DNA of 49,559 nt from a virus. Of the stretch, positions 9,801-19,262 are shown one piece after another. The notes beneath the pieces are model-generated. The model saw only the letters and a list, made by a program, of their open reading frames with translations. It was not told the DNA's origin and did no database searches. The DNA lies in the IMG/VR virus record IMGVR_UViG_3300047379_000481, positions 1 to 49,559 of that record. One strand, written 5' to 3'. Within the stretch, counting starts at the first letter, position 1. Every line of letters starts with the position of its first letter. The position numbers and the translations under genes were made by a program.

Positions 9801-12800
9801 CAAAGTCATCAGGATCAGAACTGTCACCACCAACCAAGAATGCATTAGTGAGTGCAAAGTATGTCTTACCAACAGAAGGTTCTGCTAGGTAGTTGTTTGC
9901 AGTTACTGCACCAACAGCATCATAGGTTACTAAATTCTTACCACTGATGAATGCGTTACCAACAACATCCAAGTTAGATCTTGGATCTGTTTCAGCAGTT
10001 ACGGAAGCGGTGAGTACACCTTCCTTCGCCATTCTGCCGACAGTGTTGATACCCAGTCTGTAATCACCAGGTACTTCAGTTCTTGTGCGAAGTGTTTCAG
10101 CACCGATGACGCCAGTCTCCTTCCATCTGGACTTGGAGATTTCCATCTTCGCACCAGGACCTTCATCTCCCCATGCATAGACATTCTGTGCGATCTCATT
10201 GAAGATTCTGATCGTACAGGTGTTACCTGTTCCAGAGAATCCACCAGCAAGAACTGCCCACGTACCATTCAAGAACGAGTTACTGAAGTTAGAGATACGT
10301 AGATTTTCACCAACTCTAATTCCTAGTCCGTTATTGTCTAGACCAGCAGCCCATGTGATTGTAAGTTCTGCTGTATTATTAGAAGTAATCGAGAAGATCT
10401 GTAGATCACCTAGTTCAGTAAAGAAGTTGGAGTAAACCCAACCCATCGAACCGCTACTACCAACTTCTAGACCCTTGTATAGAACATCACCAGCTGCAGG
10501 TAGGATAGAAGATCCATAAGTAATACTCTGTAGAGTATAGAAGGCAGTTCCACCTTGACCAGCAGATAGAAGACCAGTGTTATCAGGAGAAGCATTAGAG
10601 GGAAGACCACCAGTGTAATGTGTTCTCCAGGTATAAACTTGACCAGGATCATTTACATTACCGCGTGGGTTAAACTTGTAAACCGCAGCTTCAATCTGGT
10701 TCTTGGTGAGAATAATATCACCATCTCTTGTATCTCTGAAGGAAGATCTGTCTTGTGTGGGATCATCACCAGTGTCAACCAGAGATAGGATGCGAAGTGC
10801 ATCACCTTCCAGAGGATCGACGTTAATCGTAACAGGATTGTTAAGGAAAGTATCACCTTCGATGGTTACCTTATCATTAAAGGTAACTGCTGTATCGAAA
10901 GTAGTAACTAGTGCGCCGATTCCTTCATCGTCATCACCACTATCCTCAAGAACTGCCTGCTCAAGGAACGTCTCTTCGCCTGTAATAGCGTTGATCTTAC
11001 GATTACCAATATAGAGGTCACCGTTAGAGTTTAGACCCGTGTAGAAGACAATACCGCCGTCTTCACGTTTTGCTTGTGCGTAGAAGTCTTGCTTATCAGA
11101 TAGAACAACTTCCTGGCGAAGTGGGAAACCAGTTGAGTAGTTACCAGGACCGAAACCAAGGTACTCAAACGTGTGGTTACCAGATCTTGCAATCGAAGGA
11201 CGACGCAATTCTGTATAGAATCTCTTCTCCAGAGGATATACAGAGTCACCAGAGATAGGAATCTGTCTGTTCTCGGAACCTACAGATGCATTACCTTCTT
11301 GTGCCTGCAATCTGTTGTCCAGAATTGCACTGTTCAGATCACTTGTAGTATTAGTAAACTCATAAGCAGCAAAAGGCGAAGTTCTAGTCAGGTCAACAAC
11401 TGCTTCTTTTGTTTCACTGAACTTGTAGTCGTTAAGAGTAACAAGACCATGAACGTAGTTATCTGCAGCAGCTGCTGATGCTGGGGGATCAAGAATAGTT
11501 AGATCTCTAGTTCCAGTGGTAAGACTGACCTGGAACCACAGTGGATCATTCTTATAATCCAGAGGATACAGGTTAGAAATAGGTTGAGAGAATTTGTAGT
11601 AGTGGAAGTTAGTTCCAACACCAGCACCCAGAGGATATGGAGAGATGTTACCACGAACAGCAGTCAGATAGTAGATACCATCTTGCTGAAGAGGAATCTG
11701 TTCTTGAATAGTCTCAATATTGAAGATGTAGAAGGTATCATCAATATCAGGAACATCTTCGAGTCTAGAAATAGTATATGTGTCGCCACCAGGTGTGGTG
11801 ATCTTATCACCAGGAACTGCAGTATAAACATTAGCACCCTCAATTCTATACAGGAAATTTTTTCTGTCCGATCTAGAAAGAGAAGTGGGATATGCATCAG
11901 GTTGTCCAGTTAGATTGAAGAACGTCCCATTGTTCTGAACAAAGTTAGTAGGACTATAGACATTATAATCAATCTTACCAGTGATGTTCTTCAGGATAAC
12001 AAATGCTGTTGCATCGGCTTGATAGTATGCATGAACATAACCAGATCCAGAGCAATAACCAGTCCAACTGATATAGTTGTCGGAATTACTATTGTAAATA
12101 CTGGTTTGGATGCCTGCACCTTGTGGAGGTCCAATCTCAATAACAGTGAAGATTTCATTCTTCAATTGCTGGTTGATAATTGTATGATCAAATACAGTCA
12201 ACTCAAGTCTGTCTACTTCAGTTCCTGTTCCTTGAGGGTCAACAGAAATAGTTTTAGCAGACTGAATTGTCGTCGCAATCTTGGACTCAAACTCAACTTG
12301 TAGTGGATTTTCGTATGGATCATAGAATCCACCACTAATATCAACACTAGCAGCGTCCAGATCCGCTAGAGACAGTCCTAATTGCTCGGTAGGTCTCGCA
12401 GGGTTAAAGAACTGTGCAACCGCTGGTGCGCCGTTGCTGAAGGGTTCTAGATAGAACTTCTGTGCCTTCAGGCGTCTTCTATCATCAGTTCTTGACTTAA
12501 TAACATAACCATTGAGTGGTTCACGAACTGTCTGTAGATACTGTGGCAGAACATAACGCAAGCGATAAATTCTATCGAGAGCAGGTCTATCATCCTCAAT
12601 TCTTTCATACCAGGTATCTGGGGTGAATAGATTACCAGTTCCATCTACAAAGTCAGTAGCATGGAATCTGGTGAGGATAGCATTAGGATCAGTACCACCT
12701 GAAGACTCATCCTTGACATTTAGATACCATCTTTGGAAGCTAACTGGGTCGTACTTGAGGGGGGAAGTCTTTTTGTTTCCATAGACAACAAAATCACTTC

Positions 12801-15800
12801 CGCTATTTGCAGTAAATATGACAGCGTTTGTACCAGCTTGAGCATCTGCTTGGGTGGTGTGAACGCTAAACTTCGTCTTGGAGATAAAACGTGGGAAGTA
12901 ATACACATCTGTTGCCACATCACCAGCACCCGAAATAGTCGGTAGTTGAGAACTTGCATCACCAGATGTAGCGAAGAAGATGGTTTGTGCTGGGACATTT
13001 GGTACAGGTACGTCGAATGTGTGCGGAATATCTGTTTCGATGTAAATGCCAGAGACATTACAAACATATCTGTGCAAATCATAATTCTCGTCAAGAATCT
13101 GTTGCTGAACCAATAGTTCAACGTCAGGACTCATACTCTCTGTTTCAGAAGAGTAGATATAGATACCAGCAGCAGCATTTTCTTTAGTAGCAGCAAGCAG
13201 CAACTTGGTGCCTGCACTATTATCGAACTCTGAAGTATTATTAAACGAATTTGGATATGTATCTCTGCCAGGAGCAATTACATAGTATGGTCTGTTAGTC
13301 TCAAAACCACGAGGTAGTCTGACTAGACGCTTGTCAACACCAGCATTAGTTGCTCTTGGAATAAGTCTTACAGGTGTTCCTGTTTGGAATCCATGAGGAT
13401 CAGTATCTCCATTACCAGTATCAATTACAAATACAGTTGCTCTACCAATTAGAGCCGAAGACTCAATGATAGGTTCAACTCTGGTTACCTGATTAGCATT
13501 ACCATTCAGTACCAGGTTAACAACATCAAAATATCCTTCGATAGCAGTAACAATGTTAGTACACTCGGGATATGTATCGTCTTGAGTGATCGAAAGATCT
13601 ACAAGACGGGGGGATGAAGAGTATTGGTTAACGTTCTCAAAATACAACCAAGTAGTGCTGCTATCCAGTTGTGGTTGATAAACCTGTCCAGTTGCAGGAT
13701 CAGCCAATACAATAGTAGTTGCATTGACAATATCTGCGATAATAAGTGGACTACTTCCAAGTAAGTTAGTGCCAAGACGTGAAGAACCTTGGGTCAAGAA
13801 ACCATTAACAAAATCATTCTCGGCATACTCACTGACCTGCATACCAACTACAAGACCAGAAGTATCACCAACAATAACGTTGGTGCTGCTGGTAGACGTG
13901 GTGCAGTTCTTGATTAGGAGTGTACCATTACGGATTACACCGAAGATCAATCTCTTCAGGTAGTCATATGCAATAAGAGTTTCAGTTAGTTCGGTATCAA
14001 CATAAGATACATTGCCACTAGAAATGTAAGACTCGGAAGCATATACAGTGTTGATGTTACCACCAACACGAAGATCCTTGACAACAGCATCAACAATAAA
14101 TCCAATGTCTCTCTCACACTTGGTAATAGTTAGAGATGTGTTAGTCAGAAGTGCTGGATATTGAGCGGTGATATATCCATAAGTCTCTCCAGCAAGATAA
14201 GATCTGTTCTTCTCAATAAGATTAGCAGCATCATATGCCTTGTTAAAGTCGTCATTTCCATCACCATCTAGATCGAACAATACGTTCAAGTTACTAGGTG
14301 TTAGAGTAGACAGAGATGCCGTGACTGATTTGATACCAGACGGTTCTAGTGTACCATGATATGTCTGCTTACCACCTACACCACCAGAAGGCAGTTTGAC
14401 ATATAGTCTGTCATCTTGCTTGGCACCAATTCTATATCCATCAATAGATGCTGCAGGACGTGAAGCTGGATCCTTATTAGTATCACCAGCAAGATATAGT
14501 CTGGTGTTATTAGCAACATCGTTTGATGCTTCGATGTCAAGAGTGTAGTAAGAATTCTTCTTAACCGACTCTACATTAGTATCAACAACTTTGGGAGGAA
14601 TGATAGCATCAATATAACCACCTTTATCTTGGTTGAAGGAGAATCCTTTGAAACCAATAGAGTGGAGTGAAGTGTTACCAAAGTTGGAGTTCGAGTTGGT
14701 GATAGACATGTCACCACCACTTTCCATCAGGAAGTGATCGTGGAAACCAACAGCGAAGACCGAGACGCACTGAATGAAGGAGTCATCCGAAGCACGAATG
14801 TGGAAGTTTCTCCACTCATCCTTCCAATATGCATCACCTTTAGTGTGATAAGGAATGGTAGCAAATGCATCAGTTAGTGATGCTTGATTCCATGTGTTAG
14901 TAAATCTGTCGTAACGAATGAACGCTCTGTCATCTTTCTGGAGCGAAACACCCGTGTACTGTGCAACAACCATCGACTTGAATCCAGTTGCCTTGGATCC
15001 ATCCGCCCACATGCCGCACTGACCCCAGGTAGAACGGATCGAGCAGTTGAAAACATACGGAGATGCGGACTCAACAGAGTCAATTTCCGCTTGAATCACT
15101 GCACTAGTGCCAAGACCGTTAGCAGTGCTGTAAGTTGTACCAGAAACCAGTCCTAGACCAGCAGCTGTGATAGGAATGATGTAGGTGAATACCTTTGGAT
15201 TGTTATCATCAATGGTATCAACCTTGAATGTTCCGTTGACTTCATCAGATAGACCACTGTTGATAACAGCGATGTACTGACCTTTGAAGTATCCGTGCTC
15301 AATCTTGGTAGTAACAGTGAGTCTAGAAGTAGATGTACCAGGGATATCAACAACTTCAATTTGCTCAACAGTTCTGGTATCAGATAGAGGACCAACAATT
15401 CTAGTCTCTTGTACCAGTGCTTCCAGTTCGCCATCATCAATTGTAGGCTGGAACTGTGCAAATGCTCTACCAACTTTCTCGTAGTAGCGATCTAGTTCAT
15501 CATTACCTGCATAGGTCATGATGCAGATCTTGTGGTGAGAATACTCGGGAATCTTCAGATCCGTAGAGTTCTTCTTGTAGTAAACCTTACCTACCTTATC
15601 TGTTTGATCATATAATGGGGAGTTTTCGGAGAGGTCACCATCCTTGATAGTGAACTGCCATAGGTAACAACCACCAGTCAGTTTGAAAACACCAGTTCTC
15701 TCTTGATCACCATCAACGGGATCAGGTACATATAGAGGTCTGATGATGGTACGACGGAGGTCATAACCAATTAGAGAACAACCTCTGGGGACGATACAAC

Positions 15801-18219
15801 CGCCCTCGGTAGAGTTGAACTTATAGAATACGTTATCAGGGTTACCTAGGTCAATGATGCTGTCATCTTGCCATTCCTGAAGTGCTCTGTTGTAGTCAAA
15901 GATAGGTACAACACCAGTAACTGTAACTGAACTCAATACACTCAAGCTACCAGCACTAATAACATCGGTAAGGATTGTTACCAGGGTTTGAATGTTTGTC
16001 TGAACATCAATACATGCACCAGGGTTACCAGACTCGTCATACTCGATGTCAGGGGTGTTAGCGCCTGCAATAGCAGGACCAGGAGAGATAGTCAGATCCT
16101 TGTCTAGCAAGGAGTTCGTGACTGCCAACTTCATTAGATCACGCGCTTTATTGTATGCGGTGATGCTCTCTGCCTCTTCGCCAACAATACCATTTGCTAG
16201 AGGAGCTCCTTCTCTGTCAAAGTAAGTCTTTGCTACAGAGATAGTGTTGCTGTTGCCACCGTTTCTGATGTCAGCAAGAACAGCCTCAACAATCAAACCG
16301 ATATCACGTTTACACTTGGTCTCGCCAGGTGTCTCGTGATCAGTAACAACTTCAGCAGGAAGTTGTGTTAGGTTACCATCAGTTAGGACAGTCTCTACAA
16401 TAGCAGCAAGAGTGCCAACCATGCTAGCAACATCAGCACACAGAGGAGTGCCGTTAGGATCAGCAGTGATAGTCGAATCTTTTGAGAAGAGTTCATTTCT
16501 GAACGCATCAATCATCAGATCTCTTGCCTTATTGAAAGCAGATATTGCTTCTGCCTGCTCACCATCTAGAGAACCACTAATGAAAGCATTTCCTGCCTCA
16601 TTGAAGTAAGTCTTCAGATACTTACGAGTGTATCTGTTACCACCTGCAAGTGCAACGTCAAGAGAAAGGGAATCGATGTACTCACCGATGTCACGCTTAC
16701 ACTCGATTTCATTTGCACTAGCGAAGTTTCCTAGGTTTTCAACAGGAAGTTGAGATAGGTTGCCATCATTAATGACAGTAGTAAAAATTTGTGTTAGTGT
16801 AGCGATTGCAGACTGTACGTTAGCACAACCACCACCATCTACAGTGATGGTAGAATCTTGAACCAACAAGATGTTATTGACTGCAGATTGCATCAAATCA
16901 CGAGCTTTATTGAAAGCAGTGATAGCCTGTGCTTCTTCCCCTAGTAGACCATTAGAAATTGGGGATCCGCTGTTATCAAAATATGTACCAGTAAAACGGC
17001 GAGTGTACTCGTTACCACCACTAACCAGATCAAGCCCAAGATAGTCAACAAATATACCCAGATCTCGCTTACATTTTGCTTCATTTGTTAGATCAGATCC
17101 TAGTGTTTCTGCAGGAAGTCCTGATGCATCAGCAGCAGTAAATGCATCGGTAACAATCTGAACCAAGACATTGATTGCAGACTCTACGTTAGCACATGAA
17201 TTAGGATCAATCGTGATAGTAGCATCAGTGATTGTCAACTCATTCTTCATTGCTTGGATCATCAGATCCCTAGCAGCATTATATGCGTCATTCGTAGACA
17301 ACACTTCACTAATGATGTAAGAGAATACACCACCTTGGAAATACTTCAGGGTGAACTTACGAGTATACTCGTTACCACCTTTTACAAGGTCAACACCAAC
17401 ATAATCAATTAGAAGACCGATGTCACGCTTACACTTTGTTTCATCAGAAGGATCTGCAGGGTTAGAACCAGCCTGCATTGCAGTCCAGGCACTATCAATA
17501 ATTTCAGTTCTATTCTGCTGAATCAGACGATATGCATCCTTAAATCTGTATACAGGATCGTCTGCAGGGTCGCCAGGGAAGAAGAAATCAGGGTGTGCTA
17601 CAGCAATCTCTGCTGCTGCCCTATCAACAATTTCTCTCTTGTTCTGTTGGATTAGGCGATATCCATCTTTAAATCTATATTCAGCTTCTGTTGTACCATT
17701 GCCACCAGGATAGAAGAAGTCAGGGAATTGAATTGCGAGATGTGCTGCAGATTTGTCTACAATCTCCTTACGATTCAACTGTACTAGACGATATGCGTCA
17801 GCATATCGAGACCCATCATCAGATGCAGCATCACCAGGATAGAAGAAATCAGGGTGTTGTACGAAAATTTCTGCAGCAGAACGATCAACAATGAGCTGTT
17901 TATTCGCTTCAATTAGATTACCAGAATCAAAATATCTAGATTCAGGATTAGCAGTCTCTACAAGACCAGGACGGTTATCAATGTAGTGGTTACCAGGCAT
18001 CAGCATGATGCTGAACTGGTCAAACCTATCATTATCCTTACCAGGTAGGTAAGAGTATCGTGCTACCTCAAGGAATGCCCTCTGGATAGACTTAAATGGA
18101 CGTAATGGGGAGTTACCTCTATTGTCTAACTCGTCTGTCGCATTAAAGTCATCTGGCGATACATATAGATACTTACCTGTTTTACTTGAGTAAAGATTAT
18201 CAAGTCTTGTAAGAGGCAT
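6853..18219 (-). CDS. Giant repeat-containing virion protein, probable long tail fibre or baseplate-attached fibre
   Basis: At 3788 residues this is about a quarter of the window. Residues ~100-245 hold three to four ~43-residue repeats built on YRLIQ.N..EIVD..A..I...HPDFFYPGD. Residues ~258-760 hold four ~125-residue repeats beginning KCKRDIG, with a GGN.YTR core and an FNKARDLM helix. A fifth, degenerate copy starts near 14.13 kb (KCERDIGFIVDAV). The last third is rich in short Gly/Asp/Asn beta-type repeats (GGDLTVNGGDLTVNSGG), as in phage fibre shafts. A TATAAATA late motif lies 37 bp before the start. Position directly before collar proteins suggests a proximal fibre or fibre scaffold. 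No T4 fibre gene is clearly recognised, so the role is inferred. Confidence 0.7.
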   Translation of the reverse strand: MPLTRLDNLYSSKTGKYLYVSPDDFNATDELDNRGNSPLRPFKSIQRAFLEVARYSYLPGKDNDRFDQFSIMLMPGNHYIDNRPGLVETANPESRYFDSGNLIEANKQLIVDRSAAEIFVQHPDFFYPGDAASDDGSRYADAYRLVQLNRKEIVDKSAAHLAIQFPDFFYPGGNGTTEAEYRFKDGYRLIQQNKREIVDRAAAEIAVAHPDFFFPGDPADDPVYRFKDAYRLIQQNRTEIIDSAWTAMQAGSNPADPSDETKCKRDIGLLIDYVGVDLVKGGNEYTRKFTLKYFQGGVFSYIISEVLSTNDAYNAARDLMIQAMKNELTITDATITIDPNSCANVESAINVLVQIVTDAFTAADASGLPAETLGSDLTNEAKCKRDLGIFVDYLGLDLVSGGNEYTRRFTGTYFDNSGSPISNGLLGEEAQAITAFNKARDLMQSAVNNILLVQDSTITVDGGGCANVQSAIATLTQIFTTVINDGNLSQLPVENLGNFASANEIECKRDIGEYIDSLSLDVALAGGNRYTRKYLKTYFNEAGNAFISGSLDGEQAEAISAFNKARDLMIDAFRNELFSKDSTITADPNGTPLCADVASMVGTLAAIVETVLTDGNLTQLPAEVVTDHETPGETKCKRDIGLIVEAVLADIRNGGNSNTISVAKTYFDREGAPLANGIVGEEAESITAYNKARDLMKLAVTNSLLDKDLTISPGPAIAGANTPDIEYDESGNPGACIDVQTNIQTLVTILTDVISAGSLSVLSSVTVTGVVPIFDYNRALQEWQDDSIIDLGNPDNVFYKFNSTEGGCIVPRGCSLIGYDLRRTIIRPLYVPDPVDGDQERTGVFKLTGGCYLWQFTIKDGDLSENSPLYDQTDKVGKVYYKKNSTDLKIPEYSHHKICIMTYAGNDELDRYYEKVGRAFAQFQPTIDDGELEALVQETRIVGPLSDTRTVEQIEVVDIPGTSTSRLTVTTKIEHGYFKGQYIAVINSGLSDEVNGTFKVDTIDDNNPKVFTYIIPITAAGLGLVSGTTYSTANGLGTSAVIQAEIDSVESASPYVFNCSIRSTWGQCGMWADGSKATGFKSMVVAQYTGVSLQKDDRAFIRYDRFTNTWNQASLTDAFATIPYHTKGDAYWKDEWRNFHIRASDDSFIQCVSVFAVGFHDHFLMESGGDMSITNSNSNFGNTSLHSIGFKGFSFNQDKGGYIDAIIPPKVVDTNVESVKKNSYYTLDIEASNDVANNTRLYLAGDTNKDPASRPAASIDGYRIGAKQDDRLYVKLPSGGVGGKQTYHGTLEPSGIKSVTASLSTLTPSNLNVLFDLDGDGNDDFNKAYDAANLIEKNRSYLAGETYGYITAQYPALLTNTSLTITKCERDIGFIVDAVVKDLRVGGNINTVYASESYISSGNVSYVDTELTETLIAYDYLKRLIFGVIRNGTLLIKNCTTSTSSTNVIVGDTSGLVVGMQVSEYAENDFVNGFLTQGSSRLGTNLLGSSPLIIADIVNATTIVLADPATGQVYQPQLDSSTTWLYFENVNQYSSSPRLVDLSITQDDTYPECTNIVTAIEGYFDVVNLVLNGNANQVTRVEPIIESSALIGRATVFVIDTGNGDTDPHGFQTGTPVRLIPRATNAGVDKRLVRLPRGFETNRPYYVIAPGRDTYPNSFNNTSEFDNSAGTKLLLAATKENAAAGIYIYSSETESMSPDVELLVQQQILDENYDLHRYVCNVSGIYIETDIPHTFDVPVPNVPAQTIFFATSGDASSQLPTISGAGDVATDVYYFPRFISKTKFSVHTTQADAQAGTNAVIFTANSGSDFVVYGNKKTSPLKYDPVSFQRWYLNVKDESSGGTDPNAILTRFHATDFVDGTGNLFTPDTWYERIEDDRPALDRIYRLRYVLPQYLQTVREPLNGYVIKSRTDDRRRLKAQKFYLEPFSNGAPAVAQFFNPARPTEQLGLSLADLDAASVDISGGFYDPYENPLQVEFESKIATTIQSAKTISVDPQGTGTEVDRLELTVFDHTIINQQLKNEIFTVIEIGPPQGAGIQTSIYNSNSDNYISWTGYCSGSGYVHAYYQADATAFVILKNITGKIDYNVYSPTNFVQNNGTFFNLTGQPDAYPTSLSRSDRKNFLYRIEGANVYTAVPGDKITTPGGDTYTISRLEDVPDIDDTFYIFNIETIQEQIPLQQDGIYYLTAVRGNISPYPLGAGVGTNFHYYKFSQPISNLYPLDYKNDPLWFQVSLTTGTRDLTILDPPASAAAADNYVHGLVTLNDYKFSETKEAVVDLTRTSPFAAYEFTNTTSDLNSAILDNRLQAQEGNASVGSENRQIPISGDSVYPLEKRFYTELRRPSIARSGNHTFEYLGFGPGNYSTGFPLRQEVVLSDKQDFYAQAKREDGGIVFYTGLNSNGDLYIGNRKINAITGEETFLEQAVLEDSGDDDEGIGALVTTFDTAVTFNDKVTIEGDTFLNNPVTINVDPLEGDALRILSLVDTGDDPTQDRSSFRDTRDGDIILTKNQIEAAVYKFNPRGNVNDPGQVYTWRTHYTGGLPSNASPDNTGLLSAGQGGTAFYTLQSITYGSSILPAAGDVLYKGLEVGSSGSMGWVYSNFFTELGDLQIFSITSNNTAELTITWAAGLDNNGLGIRVGENLRISNFSNSFLNGTWAVLAGGFSGTGNTCTIRIFNEIAQNVYAWGDEGPGAKMEISKSRWKETGVIGAETLRTRTEVPGDYRLGINTVGRMAKEGVLTASVTAETDPRSNLDVVGNAFISGKNLVTYDAVGAVTANNYLAEPSVGKTYFALTNAFLVGGDSSDPDDFATLRVATSDLASANQSSTYRAGGRVGVNTSIGLDASTELDKNFVVIGDSRFTGNMQIQDDLSVDGGDINSTSETFRFLTDNVDFLIAASDTESFNIGNNTTSDQLINIGNNVSDSSSHTLRVGANAGVTTFEVHKRSTNAFVDIASVEDVVGSACSIKIGGAAPNLNSQTLIGTYQTRLNGTLEVGAFAGTSIARIFTTAATLNIGDGQNTTRVTVGANSSTVDIAALGGRTTIRNSLLVQGSTTSNSTIKLSGGLNAGIIAIDRARFGTSPSEHIVGSLDNPNITFLKYIQLGRQIDTAGVGPWGGDQYLLSGGQVAAIDNITPESSATWVANETYSFITPTGGTGNGALFTVQVLSDGTADISLVSPGSGYSDNDLLTIEAAKLGNSGGADLSFRVNGTNDSGNVYLLPVTKPSVNDFQIGDLLFIERSVQVTGQDTNISPVGEQYSELLEVAGLTNITDPADPLGFRILVTRAKDGTTARTDHPDNAIVSKFDKQLNASFITGFDFDNNGTLDPTSSVTINDNSILTIVADGTDIVTINWNNETNTSVGADYGEFITIAQTDIVGLNGTWPIQGGISGPASSLQIKTSQYVSTGTYVWSDQAASAELKINSGAGLLADSASVRIGVAEFGGVLTTSDYLLLSDSEIVKVDALVSTDIQSLIVTDGGDPEVEVFKVESTTGKTFVGNTLSVGQGFNKFIVDGGTGDTVTQGKLTTNDTLKVRGSVVELTQFFTLTNGGSSGIAERNTLRVDTATGDLEIYGGDFNIFGPDGTTPRLQFNNSSGDFTTFGSFSALGTGTSVFGGSILAGGDLTVNGGDLTVNSGGTEVFGVDEDGAVTVAGISNYFSQTGGRKWVYSDSFDVDAEANTNYFLNISQNTVVKLPTGALIGDMIRIVDIGGLLTYNLSLVVRAPSTIKVQNASDNTGTTLLTGNTADLNGYDGGELVVQTPNAGFALVFAGTTDPDGNTAVPIGKDGWFLIEV

Positions 18220-18255
18220 AATTAACCCGTTCCTTCTAGGACTATTCTTCTGGAT

Positions 18256-18263
18256 TATTTATA
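18256..18263 (-). promoter_or_regulatory. Late promoter (TATAAATA) for the giant fibre gene
   Basis: The minus strand reads TATAAATA, the exact T4-type late promoter motif recognised by the gp55/gp33 system. It lies 37 bp before the start of the 3788-residue gene and just after a terminator. Confidence 0.75.
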
Positions 18264-18268
18264 CAATA

Positions 18269-18292
18269 AAACCTCCCCTTGCAGGGAGGTTT
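18269..18292 (-). terminator. Rho-independent terminator after tRNA-Asn
   Basis: On the minus strand AAACCTCCC pairs perfectly with GGGAGGTTT around a six-base loop and runs into TTTTATT. It separates the tRNA and small-gene operon from the late fibre operon. Confidence 0.75.
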
Positions 18293-18333
18293 CATAGCAC
18301 ACGGAAGGGGTTTGGTTTGGCAGTATCGCCAAC

Positions 18334-18405
18334 TCCTCCACCTGGACTCGAACCAGGGACAACAGAATTAACAGTTCCGTGCTCTACCAGCTGAGCTATA
18401 GAGGA
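18334..18405 (-). tRNA. tRNA-Asn (anticodon GTT)
   Basis: A 72-nt cloverleaf on the minus strand. The acceptor stem is TCCTCTA with TGGAGGA, the D arm is GCTCAGCTGGTAGAGC, the anticodon loop is CTGTTAA with GTT, and the T arm contains GGTTCGAGTCC. CCA is not encoded. Its first ten bases overlap the end of the preceding ORF. The terminator lies about 40 bp downstream. Confidence 0.9.
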
Positions 18406-18605
18406 TTGTTTGCCTTCTCTTCCTTCTTTTTTTGATAGTAGAGTTTGTAATATCTACGTTTCATTTCATCAATAATGTCCATATCTTCTCTCAATCCCAT
18501 ATATTTGAGATTTTGATAAGATCCTTCTAACTCGCTGATGAGAAGAAGGATATTCATGGAGGTCACTGGACGACCATTAAAATTGTATTCATCCAGTGAT
18601 TTCAT
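18396..18605 (-). CDS. Small hypothetical protein (69 aa) ending inside tRNA-Asn
   Basis: The sequence begins MKSLDEYNFNGRPVTSMNIL and ends in a highly charged KK/EE-rich helix. I recognise no domain. It overlaps the oxygenase gene above by 17 bases. Its stop codon is the TAG formed by tRNA-Asn bases 8-10, so the last codons and stop lie within the tRNA 5' half. The charged, helical composition is compatible with a small cytoplasmic binding protein, but no function can be assigned. Confidence 0.6.
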   Translation of the reverse strand: MKSLDEYNFNGRPVTSMNILLLISELEGSYQNLKYMGLREDMDIIDEMKRRYYKLYYQKKKEEKANNPL

Positions 18606-19167
18606 AGTTAAACCAACCAGTAATTATATACTTATCTTCATTCGGAGCAACTTCGCCTCTATGAGTATAAGTCCAGTCTGCAGGCCATATCAAGGTTTTA
18701 CCTTTCTTCGCTCCTACAGTTGCGTTTTGGTGATAGAACTGTGTTCCACCTCCATTTTCAACATCATTTAGATATGTCATCCAAACAAGATGTCGATCTC
18801 TCATGGGAGAACTAGCATCACACCGCTCTGTGTGCCAATCATAATACCCCTCACCTGGTTTGTACCATTGGATATTGATACCTTCGGTCAAACCCCAAGG
18901 AGCATATTCATTACACCATGGGAATTTTGCGATATATTGATCAGCACACGAAATTAATTGATTTAGATATCGCATGATTATAGGAAATTGTCGCTGTTCT
19001 GAAGGAAATACAGAGAGATCTGTGGACTTTTTACCCACTTTTCCTCTGCTGCCATATACAGTACCAGGACCGCGATTCATACTTGAGAAACGAGACTCAT
19101 GAAAGAATTTAATGAGATCATCACAGACAGAAATGTCTTTAATGTAAGTTTCTAAAGCGAATTGCAT
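18589..19167 (-). CDS. 2OG-Fe(II) dioxygenase (prolyl-4-hydroxylase-like)
   Basis: This 192-residue protein has the facial triad of 2-oxoglutarate/Fe(II) oxygenases: H112-x-E114 in DWHTERCD, distal H169 in YTHRGE, and K179 in EDKYIITGWF as the likely 2OG-binding residue. The GGGTQFY strand after a conserved TYLN segment is also typical. Such enzymes hydroxylate protein or nucleic-acid side chains; they are common in cyanophages, with mostly unknown substrates. It sits between tRNA-Leu and the 69-aa ORF in a mixed tRNA/mRNA operon. Family membership is well supported; the substrate cannot be inferred. Confidence 0.85.
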   Translation of the reverse strand: MQFALETYIKDISVCDDLIKFFHESRFSSMNRGPGTVYGSRGKVGKKSTDLSVFPSEQRQFPIIMRYLNQLISCADQYIAKFPWCNEYAPWGLTEGINIQWYKPGEGYYDWHTERCDASSPMRDRHLVWMTYLNDVENGGGTQFYHQNATVGAKKGKTLIWPADWTYTHRGEVAPNEDKYIITGWFNYEITG

Positions 19168-19178
19168 AATTTCCTAAT

Positions 19179-19259
19179 GTCGATGAGAGGACTTGAACCT
19201 CCACGAGTTACCCCACCAGAACCTAAACCTGGCGCGTCTACCAATTCCGCCACATCGAC
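19179..19259 (-). tRNA. tRNA-Leu (anticodon TAG)
   Basis: An 81-nt class II tRNA on the minus strand. The acceptor GTCGATG pairs with CATCGAC. The D arm is GCGGAATTGGTAGACGC, and the anticodon loop TTTAGGT carries TAG between CCAGG and TCTGG. A variable arm (GTGGGGTAACTCGT region) and the T loop TTCAAGT follow. It sits 3 bp after tRNA-Thr and 11 bp before the oxygenase start. Confidence 0.9.
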
Positions 19260-19262
19260 TGG

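Noticed and set aside
7268-16609. Several long plus-strand open frames inside the giant gene
   Set aside because: They lie opposite a repetitive minus-strand gene, have no promoters or ribosome sites, and their amino-acid composition is that of reverse-strand shadows.
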